Assembly (NCBI RefSeq): GCF_900766215.1
Contig: NZ_CAAFUQ010000106.1
Location: 1-32,805 of the forward strand
From: an uncultured Finegoldia sp.
GTDB lineage: Bacteria > Bacillota > Clostridia > Tissierellales > Peptoniphilaceae
Direction of reading: 5' to 3'
Length of the DNA: 32,805 nt
Shown: piece by piece, positions 15,424 through 24,994 of the stretch
How the letters are laid out: every line of letters begins with the position of its first letter
Position numbering within the stretch: position 1 is the first letter of the stretch
Program-made: the position numbers and the translations under genes
Notes under the pieces: model-generated
Told to the model about the DNA's origin: nothing
The model's input: the letters and a program-made list of their open reading frames with translations, nothing else
Database searches by the model: none

Positions 15424-17296
15424 TAATCAATTCTCCATTGACATACACTTTAATGTCATTATTTGGCTTTACTTTAACTTTAATTCTGATATTGCCTTCA
15501 GATGCATCATGATTTTCTTCGTAGATTATATTATTTTCAGTTTCATCTTTTATTGTAACTGTATAAATTCCTTGTTCCACAGGTTTGCTTATCCTAAATA
15601 CTTTTTCAATCATTTCAGGTTCTTTCTTGCCTTTACTAATGATAACATCTATTGAACTATCTTTTTTTAATTTCTTTCCTGCGTCGTATTGTTGCCATAT
15701 AACTTGGTTTACATCGTATTCATTGCTAAATTTCTTTTCAATGTTACCTATATTTAATCCAACTGATTTTAATTTATTACTAGCTTGGCTAATGTCTGTA
15801 CCTATTAAATCTACCATTTCCACTAATTCTTCTTTCTTACCTAAAGAAATTACCACATCAATCTTAGAATCTTTGCTAATGCTAGTTCCTGCATCTGGGT
15901 GTTGTTGCATAATTTTACCAGTTTCAAAATTATCACTGTTTTCTTTAGTAATTTCACCGATTTCTAGCCCTAATTTGTTAAGTTGAATTTTAGCATTTTC
16001 CACCGTCATATTTGATAAGTTTGGAACCGAAACCTGTTCTTCTCCCTTGCTAACAACTAATTTTATTATAGTACCTTTTTTTACTTCCGTGCTTGATTCT
16101 GGATCTTGTTCTAAAACTTTACCCGGTTCAACACTGTTTTCAGTTTTGTATTCTGATACTACAGCAATCAAATTATTAGCCTTTGCCTTATTTATAGCGT
16201 CATTTTCTGTTAAACCAGTAAGCGCCGGTACTGCAACTAAGTCTTGTTTGTTTTTATTAATATATTTTTTCCCGAATATAATTCCTACAAATACTAAAGC
16301 CGCTAATACTATAGGTAATAAAATCCACATAAATTTTTTTGAATTGTTTTTTTTGTCCTTTGTCGAAGATTGTTTCGGTGTTTTATAGACCGCTTCTTTG
16401 ATTTCTGGTTGTTCATCATTCTCTTTTATTATTGGACTTTTTGTAGTTTTTTGATATAAATCTGAAGAATAGTTTTGGTAATTTTTCAATACTTCTTTTA
16501 ATTCTGTAGCAGATTTAAATCTTTCATTAGGATCTTTTGACATAGCTTTAACTATGATATCATTTAGTCCTTGTGGCAAATCATGTCTTAAATTTATAGG
16601 GGGAACCAACGGATCTTGAATATGCTTTAATGCAATTCCAACCGCATTTGGTGCATCAAATGGAACCTCACCCGTTGCCATTTGGTATAAAACTACTCCT
16701 AATGAATAAATATCGCTTTTCTCATCAATAAACTTGCCTTTTGCCTGTTCCGGAGAAATATAATGTACAGTTCCCAACACAGTTGAAGTGTACGTTAAAG
16801 TAGCAGATGATGAAATTCTCGCAATACCAAAATCTGTTGCTTTTAAATTATTAGATTTATCAATTAGCATATTATGTGGTTTAATATCTCTGTGAATTAT
16901 TCCATTTTTATGTGCACATTCTAATGCGCTAGCTATTTGAACTCCATAATTAACTATATCTTCAATTGGCAAAATTTGCTTTTCATCTATTATATCTTTT
17001 AATGTTTTACCATCAACATATTCCATCACAATATAATTGTATTTTCTGCCATCCACATATGAGCTTCCTACATCAAATACACTAACTATATTAGCATGAG
17101 TTAATGATGCGGCAGATTGAGCTTCCATAGCGAATTTTCTTAAAAAGTCTTGATCTTCCATGTATTCGTTTTTTAAAACTTTAACAGCAACATATCGATT
17201 CAAAACAGTATCTAAGGCTTTATACACCTTAGCCATCCCACCAACGCCGACTTCTTCTATAATTTCATATCTATCGCCTAAAACTTTACCTATCAT
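15413..17296 (-). CDS. prkC: Serine/threonine protein kinase with PASTA repeats
   Basis: PrkC is a membrane Hanks-type kinase that senses peptidoglycan fragments or lipid II through extracellular PASTA domains. The kinase domain (about 1-270) has GVGGMAKVY, the ATP Lys in VAVKVLK, HRDIKPHN with catalytic Asp near 137, and DFG followed by the Thr-rich activation loop SSSATLTYTSTVLGT. A juxtamembrane linker leads to a single membrane span (about 322-342). Three PASTA repeats (about 353-417, 420-486 and 488-553) and a C-terminal Ig-like tail follow. The ATG at 17294-17296 is preferred to one 15 bases upstream because AAGGTG precedes it, giving 627 residues. The resulting 11-base overlap with prpC (ATGATAGGTAA) suggests translational coupling. 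Confidence 0.96.
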   Translation of the reverse strand: MIGKVLGDRYEIIEEVGVGGMAKVYKALDTVLNRYVAVKVLKNEYMEDQDFLRKFAMEAQSAASLTHANIVSVFDVGSSYVDGRKYNYIVMEYVDGKTLKDIIDEKQILPIEDIVNYGVQIASALECAHKNGIIHRDIKPHNMLIDKSNNLKATDFGIARISSSATLTYTSTVLGTVHYISPEQAKGKFIDEKSDIYSLGVVLYQMATGEVPFDAPNAVGIALKHIQDPLVPPINLRHDLPQGLNDIIVKAMSKDPNERFKSATELKEVLKNYQNYSSDLYQKTTKSPIIKENDEQPEIKEAVYKTPKQSSTKDKKNNSKKFMWILLPIVLAALVFVGIIFGKKYINKNKQDLVAVPALTGLTENDAINKAKANNLIAVVSEYKTENSVEPGKVLEQDPESSTEVKKGTIIKLVVSKGEEQVSVPNLSNMTVENAKIQLNKLGLEIGEITKENSDNFETGKIMQQHPDAGTSISKDSKIDVVISLGKKEELVEMVDLIGTDISQASNKLKSVGLNIGNIEKKFSNEYDVNQVIWQQYDAGKKLKKDSSIDVIISKGKKEPEMIEKVFRISKPVEQGIYTVTIKDETENNIIYEENHDASEGNIRIKVKVKPNNDIKVYVNGELINVG

Positions 17297-18023
17297 AATT
17301 TTCACCTTCATATAAATAAAGCGTAATAGTTACATTATCTATGCCCTCGAAATCATTTGCTTCATTTATTAGTTTTTTGATAATATCATCTAAATTTGAT
17401 TCTTCTTTAATGATTTCAATTATTTCTTCTTTTTCCAATTGTGAAGTCAAACCATCTGTACACATTAAAATCAAATCATCTTTAATAAGTTTAATGTCAA
17501 AAATATCTACATCTACAGTATCTTGAATACCTAATGACCTTGTAATAACATTTTTTTGTGAAAAATCAATAGCTTCCTCTTCTGTAATGGTTCCTGATGA
17601 TAATAAATCATTTACAAGAGAATGATCTACTGTTATTTGTTCTAATTCTTCATTCCTATACAAATATAGTCTGCTGTCACCCACATTTGCCACAATAGCA
17701 TTTTCACCATGAATCAAACAAGCAACAATTGTCGTTCCCATATTTCTATGTTCAGTATTATTTTCACTATCTTTATAAACTTCTTCATTTGCTAGTGTTA
17801 TAGCTTTAATAAGCATTTTTTTATAGTCTTTTTCATTTTCATTTTCTTTCACGTAATTTATAACTGTTTCGACAGCTTTTTTACTTGCTACTTCACCAGC
17901 TTTATGTCCACCCATTCCATCACAAACAACAAGCAAGCTAAAATCATCTGTAATATAATTCATATGATAATCTTCATTTAGTTTCCTTACCAGCCCGATG
18001 TCTGTGTTTGAAGCATATTTCAT
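17286..18023 (-). CDS. prpC: PP2C-family protein phosphatase (Stp/PrpC)
   Basis: PrpC is the cytoplasmic Mg/Mn-dependent phosphatase that reverses PrkC phosphorylation. The conserved metal-site residues are visible: NEDYH with D18, VVCDGMGGHKAGEVAS with D35-G36, CTDGLT, and the C-terminal GIDNVTITL. VANVGDSRLYL is a further family motif. The 245 residues are full length. Its start overlaps the rlmN stop by 4 bases (ATGA), and an AGAGGTG site precedes it. Pairing with prkC is nearly universal in Firmicutes. Confidence 0.97.
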   Translation of the reverse strand: MKYASNTDIGLVRKLNEDYHMNYITDDFSLLVVCDGMGGHKAGEVASKKAVETVINYVKENENEKDYKKMLIKAITLANEEVYKDSENNTEHRNMGTTIVACLIHGENAIVANVGDSRLYLYRNEELEQITVDHSLVNDLLSSGTITEEEAIDFSQKNVITRSLGIQDTVDVDIFDIKLIKDDLILMCTDGLTSQLEKEEIIEIIKEESNLDDIIKKLINEANDFEGIDNVTITLYLYEGENYDR

Positions 18024-19069
18024 TTCACACCTCTTTTAATCATATTGTTAATTCTTAATTGTCCACAGGCCCCATCTATATCAACGCCTTGTTTTCTCCT
18101 TATTGTTGTATTAACATTGTTTTTATTCATATAATTCATAAATTCTGTCATCTTGTATCTATCTGGAGATTTTTGATTAAATTCTTCAATTGGATTTAAT
18201 GTTATTAAATTAAGAAGACAATTTCTGTTTCTTAACAAACTAACTAATTTGTCCATGTATTTTTTAGAATCATTTACATTTTCAATAACAGTATATTCAA
18301 ATCCAATGCGCCTTTTAGTTTTATTAAAATAATAATCACATGCATCTAGTATTTGTTCAATTGGATATTTGTTTCCAATAGGCATAAGTTTATTTCTTTC
18401 ATCATCAAAAGGATTATGAAGCGAAATAGTTATATTAATTCCAATATTATCATCAGCAAGTTTTATTATTTTATCTACTAATCCACATGTAGATAATGTT
18501 ATGTTTCGAATAGACATATCTTGTCCTTCTTTGTTTGTAATTAAATCAATAAATCTAATGACGTTATCGTAATTATCAAGTGGCTCTCCAATTCCCATTA
18601 ATACGATATTGTTGATTTTTAAATTTAAATCATTCTCTACCAGATAAATTTGGGCACACATTTCATAAGGTTCTAGATTTCGTACGAAACTTTTTTTAGT
18701 TGATGCGCAAAACTTACATCCCATTTTACAACCAATTTGAGTTGATAAGCATATCGAAGTATGTGTTTTGTACTCCATAAATACTGTTTCGACAATATTA
18801 CCATCACTCAACTCAACGAGATATTTTTTTGTATTATCTAGTTTTGAATCTATCCTTTTTATTATTGAACAATTTCTAATATCATTATAATCGTATAGTT
18901 TTTGTCGTAAATCATTAGAAAAGTTAGTCATTTTATCAGGATTTAATATTCTGTTTTTATGAATAGCTTGGAAATACTGTAAAGCTCTAAAAGATTTTTC
19001 TCCATTATTTTCAAAAAAATCCTTTAATTCATAAACAGTTAAATTTTCCAATATGAGTTTATTTTGCAT
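18020..19069 (-). CDS. rlmN: 23S rRNA (adenine(2503)-C2)-methyltransferase
   Basis: RlmN is a dual-specificity radical-SAM enzyme that methylates A2503 of 23S rRNA, at the peptidyl transferase centre, and A37 of some tRNAs. The cluster-binding CxxxCxxC is CKMGCKFC (Cys at about 114, 118 and 121). The SAM-site GIGEPLDN and SLHNPFDDERNKLMP are present. The resolving Cys of the mechanism is in the C-terminal GVDIDGACGQL. I place the start at the ATG (19067-19069) behind a GGTG site; in-frame TTG and GTG codons up to 12 bases upstream are possible but lack a ribosome binding site. It has 349 residues. It follows rsmB after a 46-base gap. Confidence 0.96.
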   Translation of the reverse strand: MQNKLILENLTVYELKDFFENNGEKSFRALQYFQAIHKNRILNPDKMTNFSNDLRQKLYDYNDIRNCSIIKRIDSKLDNTKKYLVELSDGNIVETVFMEYKTHTSICLSTQIGCKMGCKFCASTKKSFVRNLEPYEMCAQIYLVENDLNLKINNIVLMGIGEPLDNYDNVIRFIDLITNKEGQDMSIRNITLSTCGLVDKIIKLADDNIGINITISLHNPFDDERNKLMPIGNKYPIEQILDACDYYFNKTKRRIGFEYTVIENVNDSKKYMDKLVSLLRNRNCLLNLITLNPIEEFNQKSPDRYKMTEFMNYMNKNNVNTTIRRKQGVDIDGACGQLRINNMIKRGVK

Positions 19070-19115
19070 ATTATTCACCAATTTAGATTATATCAAAAAT
19101 ATCGAATTTTGTAAT

Positions 19116-20390
19116 CTAATCACATTTCACAAACTTAGATATAAAAAATCCCTGTGTTCCTTTTTGAAAAGGCATTAGTTTTATTAACTCGTTCTTCTCA
19201 CCATAAAAATCAATATCCTCTCTTTTCAAATGTAACTTATTTTCTATAAAGTCCACATTATTCTCATTTTCTTCTTTTAGAAGAGAACATGTTGAGTAAA
19301 CTAATATTCCGCCTTTTTTTAAATATTTCTCACAATTTTCAAGTATTTTTCTTTGAGTTTCCACCAAATTTTCCACATCTTTTTTCGTCCTAAACAACTT
19401 TATCTCAGGATTTTTATTAATGACGCCTGTTGCAGAGCAAGGAGCATCCACAAGAATTCTATCAAATTTATTTACTAAACTATCTTGGAAAATTGTAGCA
19501 TCGAAATTCATATATTGTACATTTTCGACTCCACATTTTTCGACATTTTCTTTGATTCTATATATTTTATTCTCGTTAATATCGTTACAATATAAAATTG
19601 ATTGATTATTAGTCAATTCTTGTATATTACAAGATTTTGAGCCTGGTGCAGAGCATATATCAAGTACAATAGAATTATCCATAGGCTCTAAAATTTCAGC
19701 ACACAAACTGCAAGAACCATCTTGAATAAGAAATTTACCTTCTTTAAATTCGTCTGTATCAATAATAGATTCAGGATTTTCTACAATATAACTATCTTGT
19801 AAAAAAGGATGATCTTGTAATATAAATCCTTGATTTTCTATATTTACTTTCAAGTTGTTTTCTTTCAATTTATTTTCTTTAATAACAAAATCAGATTTGT
19901 AAAAAAATGATTTAAGAAGTTTTCTTACAGTTTTTTTGGAATAAGATTTGTTCAACATCTTTAACAACTCTTTATTGATTGAAAATTTTATATTATCCTC
20001 CAAATCTTCTTCCTCAAAATTAAATCTACATACTTCTCTTAATACGGCATTGACATAATCTTTGTACTTAGTCAAACTACCAGCTAGTTCTACAGATTCA
20101 TCAACAACAGCATAATCAGCTGTTTTCATAAATAATATTTCAGTAGTAGCCATACGTAATATTTCTAACACAATTTTATCAAGCTTGTTTATTCCTAAAT
20201 CGCTACACTTTGATATTACATAGTCTATGAAAAATCTATTTTCAATTTCTGTAAATACACATCTTTTGATATATCCAATATCACTTTTATCTAAGTCTTT
20301 ATAATCATAAGTCTTCAATATTTCAGATGAATATCCTGATTTATTATTAATTGAATTCGTTATATTAATTATTTCTTGTCTAATATTCAT
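19116..20390 (-). CDS. rsmB: 16S rRNA (cytosine(967)-C5)-methyltransferase
   Basis: RsmB (Sun/Fmu) methylates C967 of 16S rRNA. An N-terminal NusB-like RNA-binding domain (about 1-130) contains LDKIVLEILRMATTEILF and ADYAVVDESVELA. The catalytic SAM domain follows, with LDICSAPGSKS, the PCS motif with the first Cys in VDAPCSATG, and the nucleophile Cys in VYSTCSLL. It has 424 residues, the usual length. A terminator stands between the yugP-type gene and this gene, so a promoter in the 116-base gap is expected. I see no convincing -35/-10 pair there. Its ribosome binding site, GAGAG, is weak. Confidence 0.96.
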   Translation of the reverse strand: MNIRQEIINITNSINNKSGYSSEILKTYDYKDLDKSDIGYIKRCVFTEIENRFFIDYVISKCSDLGINKLDKIVLEILRMATTEILFMKTADYAVVDESVELAGSLTKYKDYVNAVLREVCRFNFEEEDLEDNIKFSINKELLKMLNKSYSKKTVRKLLKSFFYKSDFVIKENKLKENNLKVNIENQGFILQDHPFLQDSYIVENPESIIDTDEFKEGKFLIQDGSCSLCAEILEPMDNSIVLDICSAPGSKSCNIQELTNNQSILYCNDINENKIYRIKENVEKCGVENVQYMNFDATIFQDSLVNKFDRILVDAPCSATGVINKNPEIKLFRTKKDVENLVETQRKILENCEKYLKKGGILVYSTCSLLKEENENNVDFIENKLHLKREDIDFYGEKNELIKLMPFQKGTQGFFISKFVKCD

Positions 20391-20455
20391 AGTCTCTCAT
20401 TTCTTTTAATTATTTTTATTACAATATCTATTTTACACTAAAAATCAAATAAAAA

Positions 20456-20497
20456 AAATTGAACCTAATAGGAAAATCCTTATTTTAGGCTCAATTT
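20456..20497 (-). terminator. Intrinsic terminator after the yugP-type gene
   Basis: On the minus strand AAATTGAGCCTAA and TTAGGTTCAATTT form a 13-base-pair stem with one G-T pair and a loop that can fold further (AAGGATTTTCCT). A T8 run follows (20451-20458 on the plus strand as A8). It splits the long run of minus-strand genes into two transcription units. Confidence 0.88.
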
Positions 20498-20506
20498 ACT
20501 TTAATT

Positions 20507-21190
20507 TTAATCTCTATCTCTTGATATTAGTATTAATCTTACCAATTGTAATAAAGAAACTAAAGCACTTGCTATATATGTCAGTGCCGCAGCTTTTAAA
20601 ACTTGCTTTGCAGGTTCGATTTCATCTTCAATTAATAAGCCATTAGATAACGCTCTTATAGCTCTTTTACTAGCATCAAATTCTACTGGTAATGTAACAA
20701 CTTGAAACAACACTGTAGCCGAAAATAATATAATTCCGAATTCTACCAATGGTTTCATACTAAACATAAATCCAAGTAAAAGTAAAATCCATACTGATTT
20801 AGAAGCAAAATTCACAACAGGAAATAATGATTCTCTAAATCTTAAAAATCCGTAATTTTCCTTGTCTTGAATTGCATGACCAACCTCATGACTTGCAACA
20901 GTAACCGCTGAAATTGATTGACTATTATAAACATCATCAGACAAAGCTAAGACTTTTTTTGATGAATCATAATAATCTGACAAACTACCTTGAACATTTA
21001 CAATTTCTATTTCAGATAAACCTTCATAATCAAGTAAAACTCTTGCCATTTCTTTTCCAGTCAAACCTTTTGAATTAGTAATTTTCTTATACTTTTCAAA
21101 AGTATGAGTTACTTTGTATTGAGAATAAAAAGCCAATATTAAAGCTGGTATCAATAAAATCATAGTTTTATCATAATAAAAATTAAACAA
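20507..21190 (-). CDS. Zinc metallopeptidase, YugP family
   Basis: This is a predicted membrane zinc protease (DUF2268-unrelated, Zn_peptidase_2 family, B. subtilis YugP). HEVGH at 101-105 is the zinc-binding HExxH motif. A hydrophobic span is at about 9-23, and two or three more are in the C-terminal half (about 128-160 and 200-220). The 227 residues match the family; substrates are unknown. The start is TTG (21188-21190), supported by an AGGGGG site six bases upstream that overlaps the fmt stop codon. The next internal ATG has no such site. In clostridia it commonly follows fmt, as it does here. Confidence 0.93.
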   Translation of the reverse strand: MFNFYYDKTMILLIPALILAFYSQYKVTHTFEKYKKITNSKGLTGKEMARVLLDYEGLSEIEIVNVQGSLSDYYDSSKKVLALSDDVYNSQSISAVTVASHEVGHAIQDKENYGFLRFRESLFPVVNFASKSVWILLLLGFMFSMKPLVEFGIILFSATVLFQVVTLPVEFDASKRAIRALSNGLLIEDEIEPAKQVLKAAALTYIASALVSLLQLVRLILISRDRD

Positions 21191-21199
21191 TGTTTCCCC

Positions 21200-22132
21200 C
21201 TACAAAATTATCCCCTCTTCAAATGAATTACCATTCAAATATTCACTTACATTAAGAGGTTTTTTATTAGGAAGTTGTAATCTTGTGATAACTATAAAAC
21301 CATCTTCACAAGAAACTTTAATTCCATTTTTATCTACTTTTACAACTTCGCCATTCTTTTTATTATTGTATTGTTTTATTATGTTGATATTATGAACTTT
21401 TACTTTTTTTTCGTTTAATGTAAAAAACAGACCTGGCCATGGAGTCAATCCTCTAAATTTATTGTAAATTACATCAGATTTTTCATTGAAATCAATCTCA
21501 CCCATAGATTTATTTATTTTACCAACAGTTGATGCTTCTTCTTCATTTTGTTTTATCCTTGAATCAAAATAGTTGTGGTAATCATCTATAACTTTATTTA
21601 TCAGGCCAGCTCCCATAACCATTAATTTATCGTGCAATTCTTCAAGCATGATTTTATCATCTAAATCAATTTTATCGATAGCTAGGATATCCCCTGTGTC
21701 AAGTCCCTCTTCCACTAGCATAATGCTTACTCCAGACTCTTTATCGCCGTTTAGAAGTGAATAATTGATTGGGGCAGCACCTCTGTATTTTGGTAAAATT
21801 GATGCATGCACATTTAAAATCCTATTTTTAAATCTATCCAAGATTCTTTTTTTAATTAATTGTCCATAAGCTACGACGACAATAAAATCAGGATTAAGTT
21901 TATCTAGCATATCAAAAACTTCATCGTCGTTGATATTTTTTGGAGTAATAACTTTTATTCCCAAATCCATTGCTCTTTTCTTTACAGCAGTGGGAGAAAA
22001 TTTATTCCTATTTCTTTTTTTATCTTGTTGAGATATTACTAATTGAATTTCGTTATTTGGATTATCGTATAATTTTTGTAAACTTTCCACCGCAAAATCA
22101 GGTGATCCAGCAAATACAATTTTATTTTTCAT
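21200..22132 (-). CDS. fmt: Methionyl-tRNA formyltransferase
   Basis: Fmt adds a formyl group from 10-formyltetrahydrofolate to initiator Met-tRNA. The N-terminal KIVFAGSPDFAVESL is typical. The folate-site block has NVHASILPKYRGAAPINYSLLNG (Asn and His catalytic), followed by GLDTGDIL. A C-terminal OB-type domain with GLTPWPG binds tRNA. The 310 residues are full length. The ATG overlaps the end of def by 11 bases (ATGAAAAATAA). The def-fmt order is the conserved bacterial one, and map (823-1578) completes N-terminal Met processing in this window. Confidence 0.97.
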   Translation of the reverse strand: MKNKIVFAGSPDFAVESLQKLYDNPNNEIQLVISQQDKKRNRNKFSPTAVKKRAMDLGIKVITPKNINDDEVFDMLDKLNPDFIVVVAYGQLIKKRILDRFKNRILNVHASILPKYRGAAPINYSLLNGDKESGVSIMLVEEGLDTGDILAIDKIDLDDKIMLEELHDKLMVMGAGLINKVIDDYHNYFDSRIKQNEEEASTVGKINKSMGEIDFNEKSDVIYNKFRGLTPWPGLFFTLNEKKVKVHNINIIKQYNNKKNGEVVKVDKNGIKVSCEDGFIVITRLQLPNKKPLNVSEYLNGNSFEEGIIL

Positions 22133-22610
22133 TGTTCAATCTCTCAATTTCTTCTTCGCTAAGATTTAAAACTTTATCAGTGTATAATACCCCGTCTAAA
22201 TGGTCTAACTCATGACAAAAACAATGTGCTTTATAATCAGAGGCTGTTTTTTGTTGAACATTTCCATTCAAATCAGTGTATTCTACAGTAACAGTTTTTG
22301 GTCTTTCAACATATCCATTTTCTCCTGGAATTGAAAGGCATCCCTCAACATTGATTTGTTTTTCATCAGATTTTTTTATAATTTTAGGATTAATCAAAAC
22401 CATTTGTCCATCTTCATCTTGCATATCAATAACAACTATTCTTTTAAGCATCCCTACTTGGACGCAAGCTAATCCTATTCCTTTATTTTCATACATTGTC
22501 TCAAACATATCTTCAACGATTTGTTTGATTCTTTCATCTATTTTTTCAACTTCTCTTGATTTTTTTCTCAAGATTGGATCATTTTTTAATCTTATTTGTC
22601 TTAATGCCAT
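22122..22610 (-). CDS. def: Peptide deformylase
   Basis: Def removes the N-formyl group from new proteins; it is a cytoplasmic Fe/Ni/Zn hydrolase. All three motifs are visible: GIGLACVQ at 44-51 (motif 1), EGCLS with metal ligand C91 (motif 2) and HELDH with H133, E134 and H137 (motif 3). At 162 residues it is a normal type-1-like length. AGGAGA precedes the ATG. It sits between priA and fmt with a gap of 8 bases to priA, as in B. subtilis. Confidence 0.97.
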   Translation of the reverse strand: MALRQIRLKNDPILRKKSREVEKIDERIKQIVEDMFETMYENKGIGLACVQVGMLKRIVVIDMQDEDGQMVLINPKIIKKSDEKQINVEGCLSIPGENGYVERPKTVTVEYTDLNGNVQQKTASDYKAHCFCHELDHLDGVLYTDKVLNLSEEEIERLNNEK

Positions 22611-22618
22611 TTTATCTC

Positions 22619-24988
22619 CTAAAAATAACTTTGAGGATCTAAAGTGATTTTTAAAGTAATCCCCTCTAAGTTAATATTGTATTCATTATTAATCAAAACT
22701 TTTTTTACTATATCTATGATTTTATCTTCTCCGTTCGGGAATTTATAGTACAAATCAAACCTATACATATTATTTATTCTTTCGATTGGTGAAGGATGAG
22801 GTCCGTTTATCAATGTTGTAGATAATTTGTTTTTACTAATCAATGCGGCAATGTAATTGGAAATCTCAGTGATTTTTTTCATAGCAACATTTCTATTTCT
22901 ACTTGAAATGTTGATGTTTAATATTCTAAAAAATGGTGGATAATTAAACGCTTTTCTGAGTTTTATCTCTTTTTCGTAAAATATTTTGTAATCATGAAGA
23001 GCAGCTGAAGTAATTGCAAAATTTTCAGGTTTGTAAGTTTGTATAATCACATCTCCTTCATATTCCGCTCTTCCAGCCCTTCCAGCTACTTGTGTTATCA
23101 GCTGAAAAGTTTTCTCGTTTGACTTATAATCTCCCAAGTTCAAGCTGATATCTGCAGCCATTACACCAACTAATGTCACATTTGGAAAATCGAATCCTTT
23201 AGACAACATTTGAGTGCCTATTAATATGTCAATTTCCTGATTAGTCATCATATCATAGATTTTTTTATAATCTTTTTTCGTGTTAGTAGTATCTCTGTCC
23301 ATTCTTGCGATTCTCGCATCTGGAAAAAGTTCTCTGGTTTCTTCTTCTAGTTTTTGAGTACCTGCTCCAAATTCTTTTATAAATTTCGAACCACAATTTG
23401 GACAAACTTTTGGTTTTAATGCAGTTCTTCCACACATGTGACAAATCAATCTGTTTTTTGTCTTATGATATGTCATAGAAACATCACAGCTGTCACATTT
23501 TAATACATATCCACATCTTCTACATGAAATAAAAGAAGTGTGACCTCTTTTGTTCAAAAATAAAATTGTTTGTTTCTTGTTATTTAAATTTTCTTGTATT
23601 TTATTTAAAAGAACCTTACTGAACATTCTCATATTTCCAGTTTCTAATTCTTTTCTCATGTCAACAATAGTACACTCAACTGGATTAGTGTTATTAGCTC
23701 TTTTGTTCATTTCAATTAGGTTGTATTCGCCATCCAAAGCTTTTTTGTATTCTTCAACTCCTGGAGTTGCAGAACCCAAAACTAATTTAGCATCATTGTA
23801 TTTTGCTCTAAACCTAGAAATATCTATAGCATTGTATTTTGGATTTTTTTCACTTACATAACTTGTCTCGTGTTCCTCGTCAATTATTACTAGCCCTAAA
23901 TTTTTAAACGGAGAAAACACAGCACTTCTTGCTCCAACGACAATTTTATATTCTCCATTATACATTTTTCGAAATTGTTCGAATTTTTCGTTGATATTTA
24001 ACTTAGAGTGTATAATCGCGACTTTTCCTGGAAATCTTCCCTCAAATCTTTCAATTGTCTGAGGAGTTAGTGAAATTTCAGGCACTAATATTATGCTATC
24101 TTTTCCTTCATTTAGCATCTTTTCAACTAAATGCAAATAAACTTCCGTCTTTCCGCTACCTGTAACCCCATGTAATAAATTGAATTGATTTTCTAAGATT
24201 GAGTTGTAAGCTTTTTGTTGCTGTGAATTCAGTTTAATTTTTTCATAAACCTTAGTGTCTTCTAGCACAACTCTATCAACTTCTTTGAAATAAACCTCAA
24301 CTATTTTCTTTTCTTCAAGAGCTTTTATCACACTCGAAGATGTTTTTGTTTTGGATAAAAGTTCACTATAAAGCATGTTACTTTTATTTTTAAGTGTTTC
24401 TACTACTTTTATTTGAGCACTTGCTCTTTTTGAAATAGATGGATTATCTAAGACAAGTTTAACGTACTTTTCTAATTTGGGAGCAATTTGTTGGTCGTAA
24501 ACTAAATCCATTTTTAGCAAGTCAGATTTTACATAATCCATTAATTTTTTGTGGCTAATATCAGATACATCTCTTATCTCTGAATATTCTTTTTTATCTT
24601 TAAGAATATTGTACAAATCCTCGTCTTCGTCTTTTAACTTTTCATTAGCAATGAAATACTCCTTTAATTCTTCAAAATTTCCAGGAGGTAAGATGGTCTG
24701 AAATGCAGAGCTATAATCACTTAGATATCGATCAACCATAAAAAAAGCAATATCAATGGATTCTTGTGTAACAATAGGATTTAAATCTACTACTGATATT
24801 ATTTTTTTGTATTCGATATCTTTTTTAGGATTGTCGTTAATTCTAACCACTAAAGCTAATTTATTAATATTTGATTTCCCAAAAGGTACTATAACTCTCA
24901 TCCCAACTTCAATATCTTCACTTGTAAAATAAGAGTACAGCCTATTAGTCATCTTTGATTTGTTTCTAAAAATAACATCAATATACAT
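22619..24988 (-). CDS. priA: Primosomal protein N' (replication restart helicase)
   Basis: PriA recognises abandoned forks and reloads the replicative helicase. The N-terminal 3'-DNA-binding domain (about 1-100) includes VGMRVIVPFGKSN. Helicase motifs follow: Walker A GVTGSGKTEVYL, the DEEH box in IIDEEHETSYVSEKNPKYNA, and LGSATPGVE. The zinc-binding insert carries eight Cys in four CxxC-type pairs (CRRC, CDSC, CHMC and CPNC). At 789 residues it is full length. It is followed by def after 8 bases and preceded by coaBC after 6 bases. Confidence 0.98.
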   Translation of the reverse strand: MYIDVIFRNKSKMTNRLYSYFTSEDIEVGMRVIVPFGKSNINKLALVVRINDNPKKDIEYKKIISVVDLNPIVTQESIDIAFFMVDRYLSDYSSAFQTILPPGNFEELKEYFIANEKLKDEDEDLYNILKDKKEYSEIRDVSDISHKKLMDYVKSDLLKMDLVYDQQIAPKLEKYVKLVLDNPSISKRASAQIKVVETLKNKSNMLYSELLSKTKTSSSVIKALEEKKIVEVYFKEVDRVVLEDTKVYEKIKLNSQQQKAYNSILENQFNLLHGVTGSGKTEVYLHLVEKMLNEGKDSIILVPEISLTPQTIERFEGRFPGKVAIIHSKLNINEKFEQFRKMYNGEYKIVVGARSAVFSPFKNLGLVIIDEEHETSYVSEKNPKYNAIDISRFRAKYNDAKLVLGSATPGVEEYKKALDGEYNLIEMNKRANNTNPVECTIVDMRKELETGNMRMFSKVLLNKIQENLNNKKQTILFLNKRGHTSFISCRRCGYVLKCDSCDVSMTYHKTKNRLICHMCGRTALKPKVCPNCGSKFIKEFGAGTQKLEEETRELFPDARIARMDRDTTNTKKDYKKIYDMMTNQEIDILIGTQMLSKGFDFPNVTLVGVMAADISLNLGDYKSNEKTFQLITQVAGRAGRAEYEGDVIIQTYKPENFAITSAALHDYKIFYEKEIKLRKAFNYPPFFRILNINISSRNRNVAMKKITEISNYIAALISKNKLSTTLINGPHPSPIERINNMYRFDLYYKFPNGEDKIIDIVKKVLINNEYNINLEGITLKITLDPQSYF

Positions 24989-24994
24989 ATTTTC

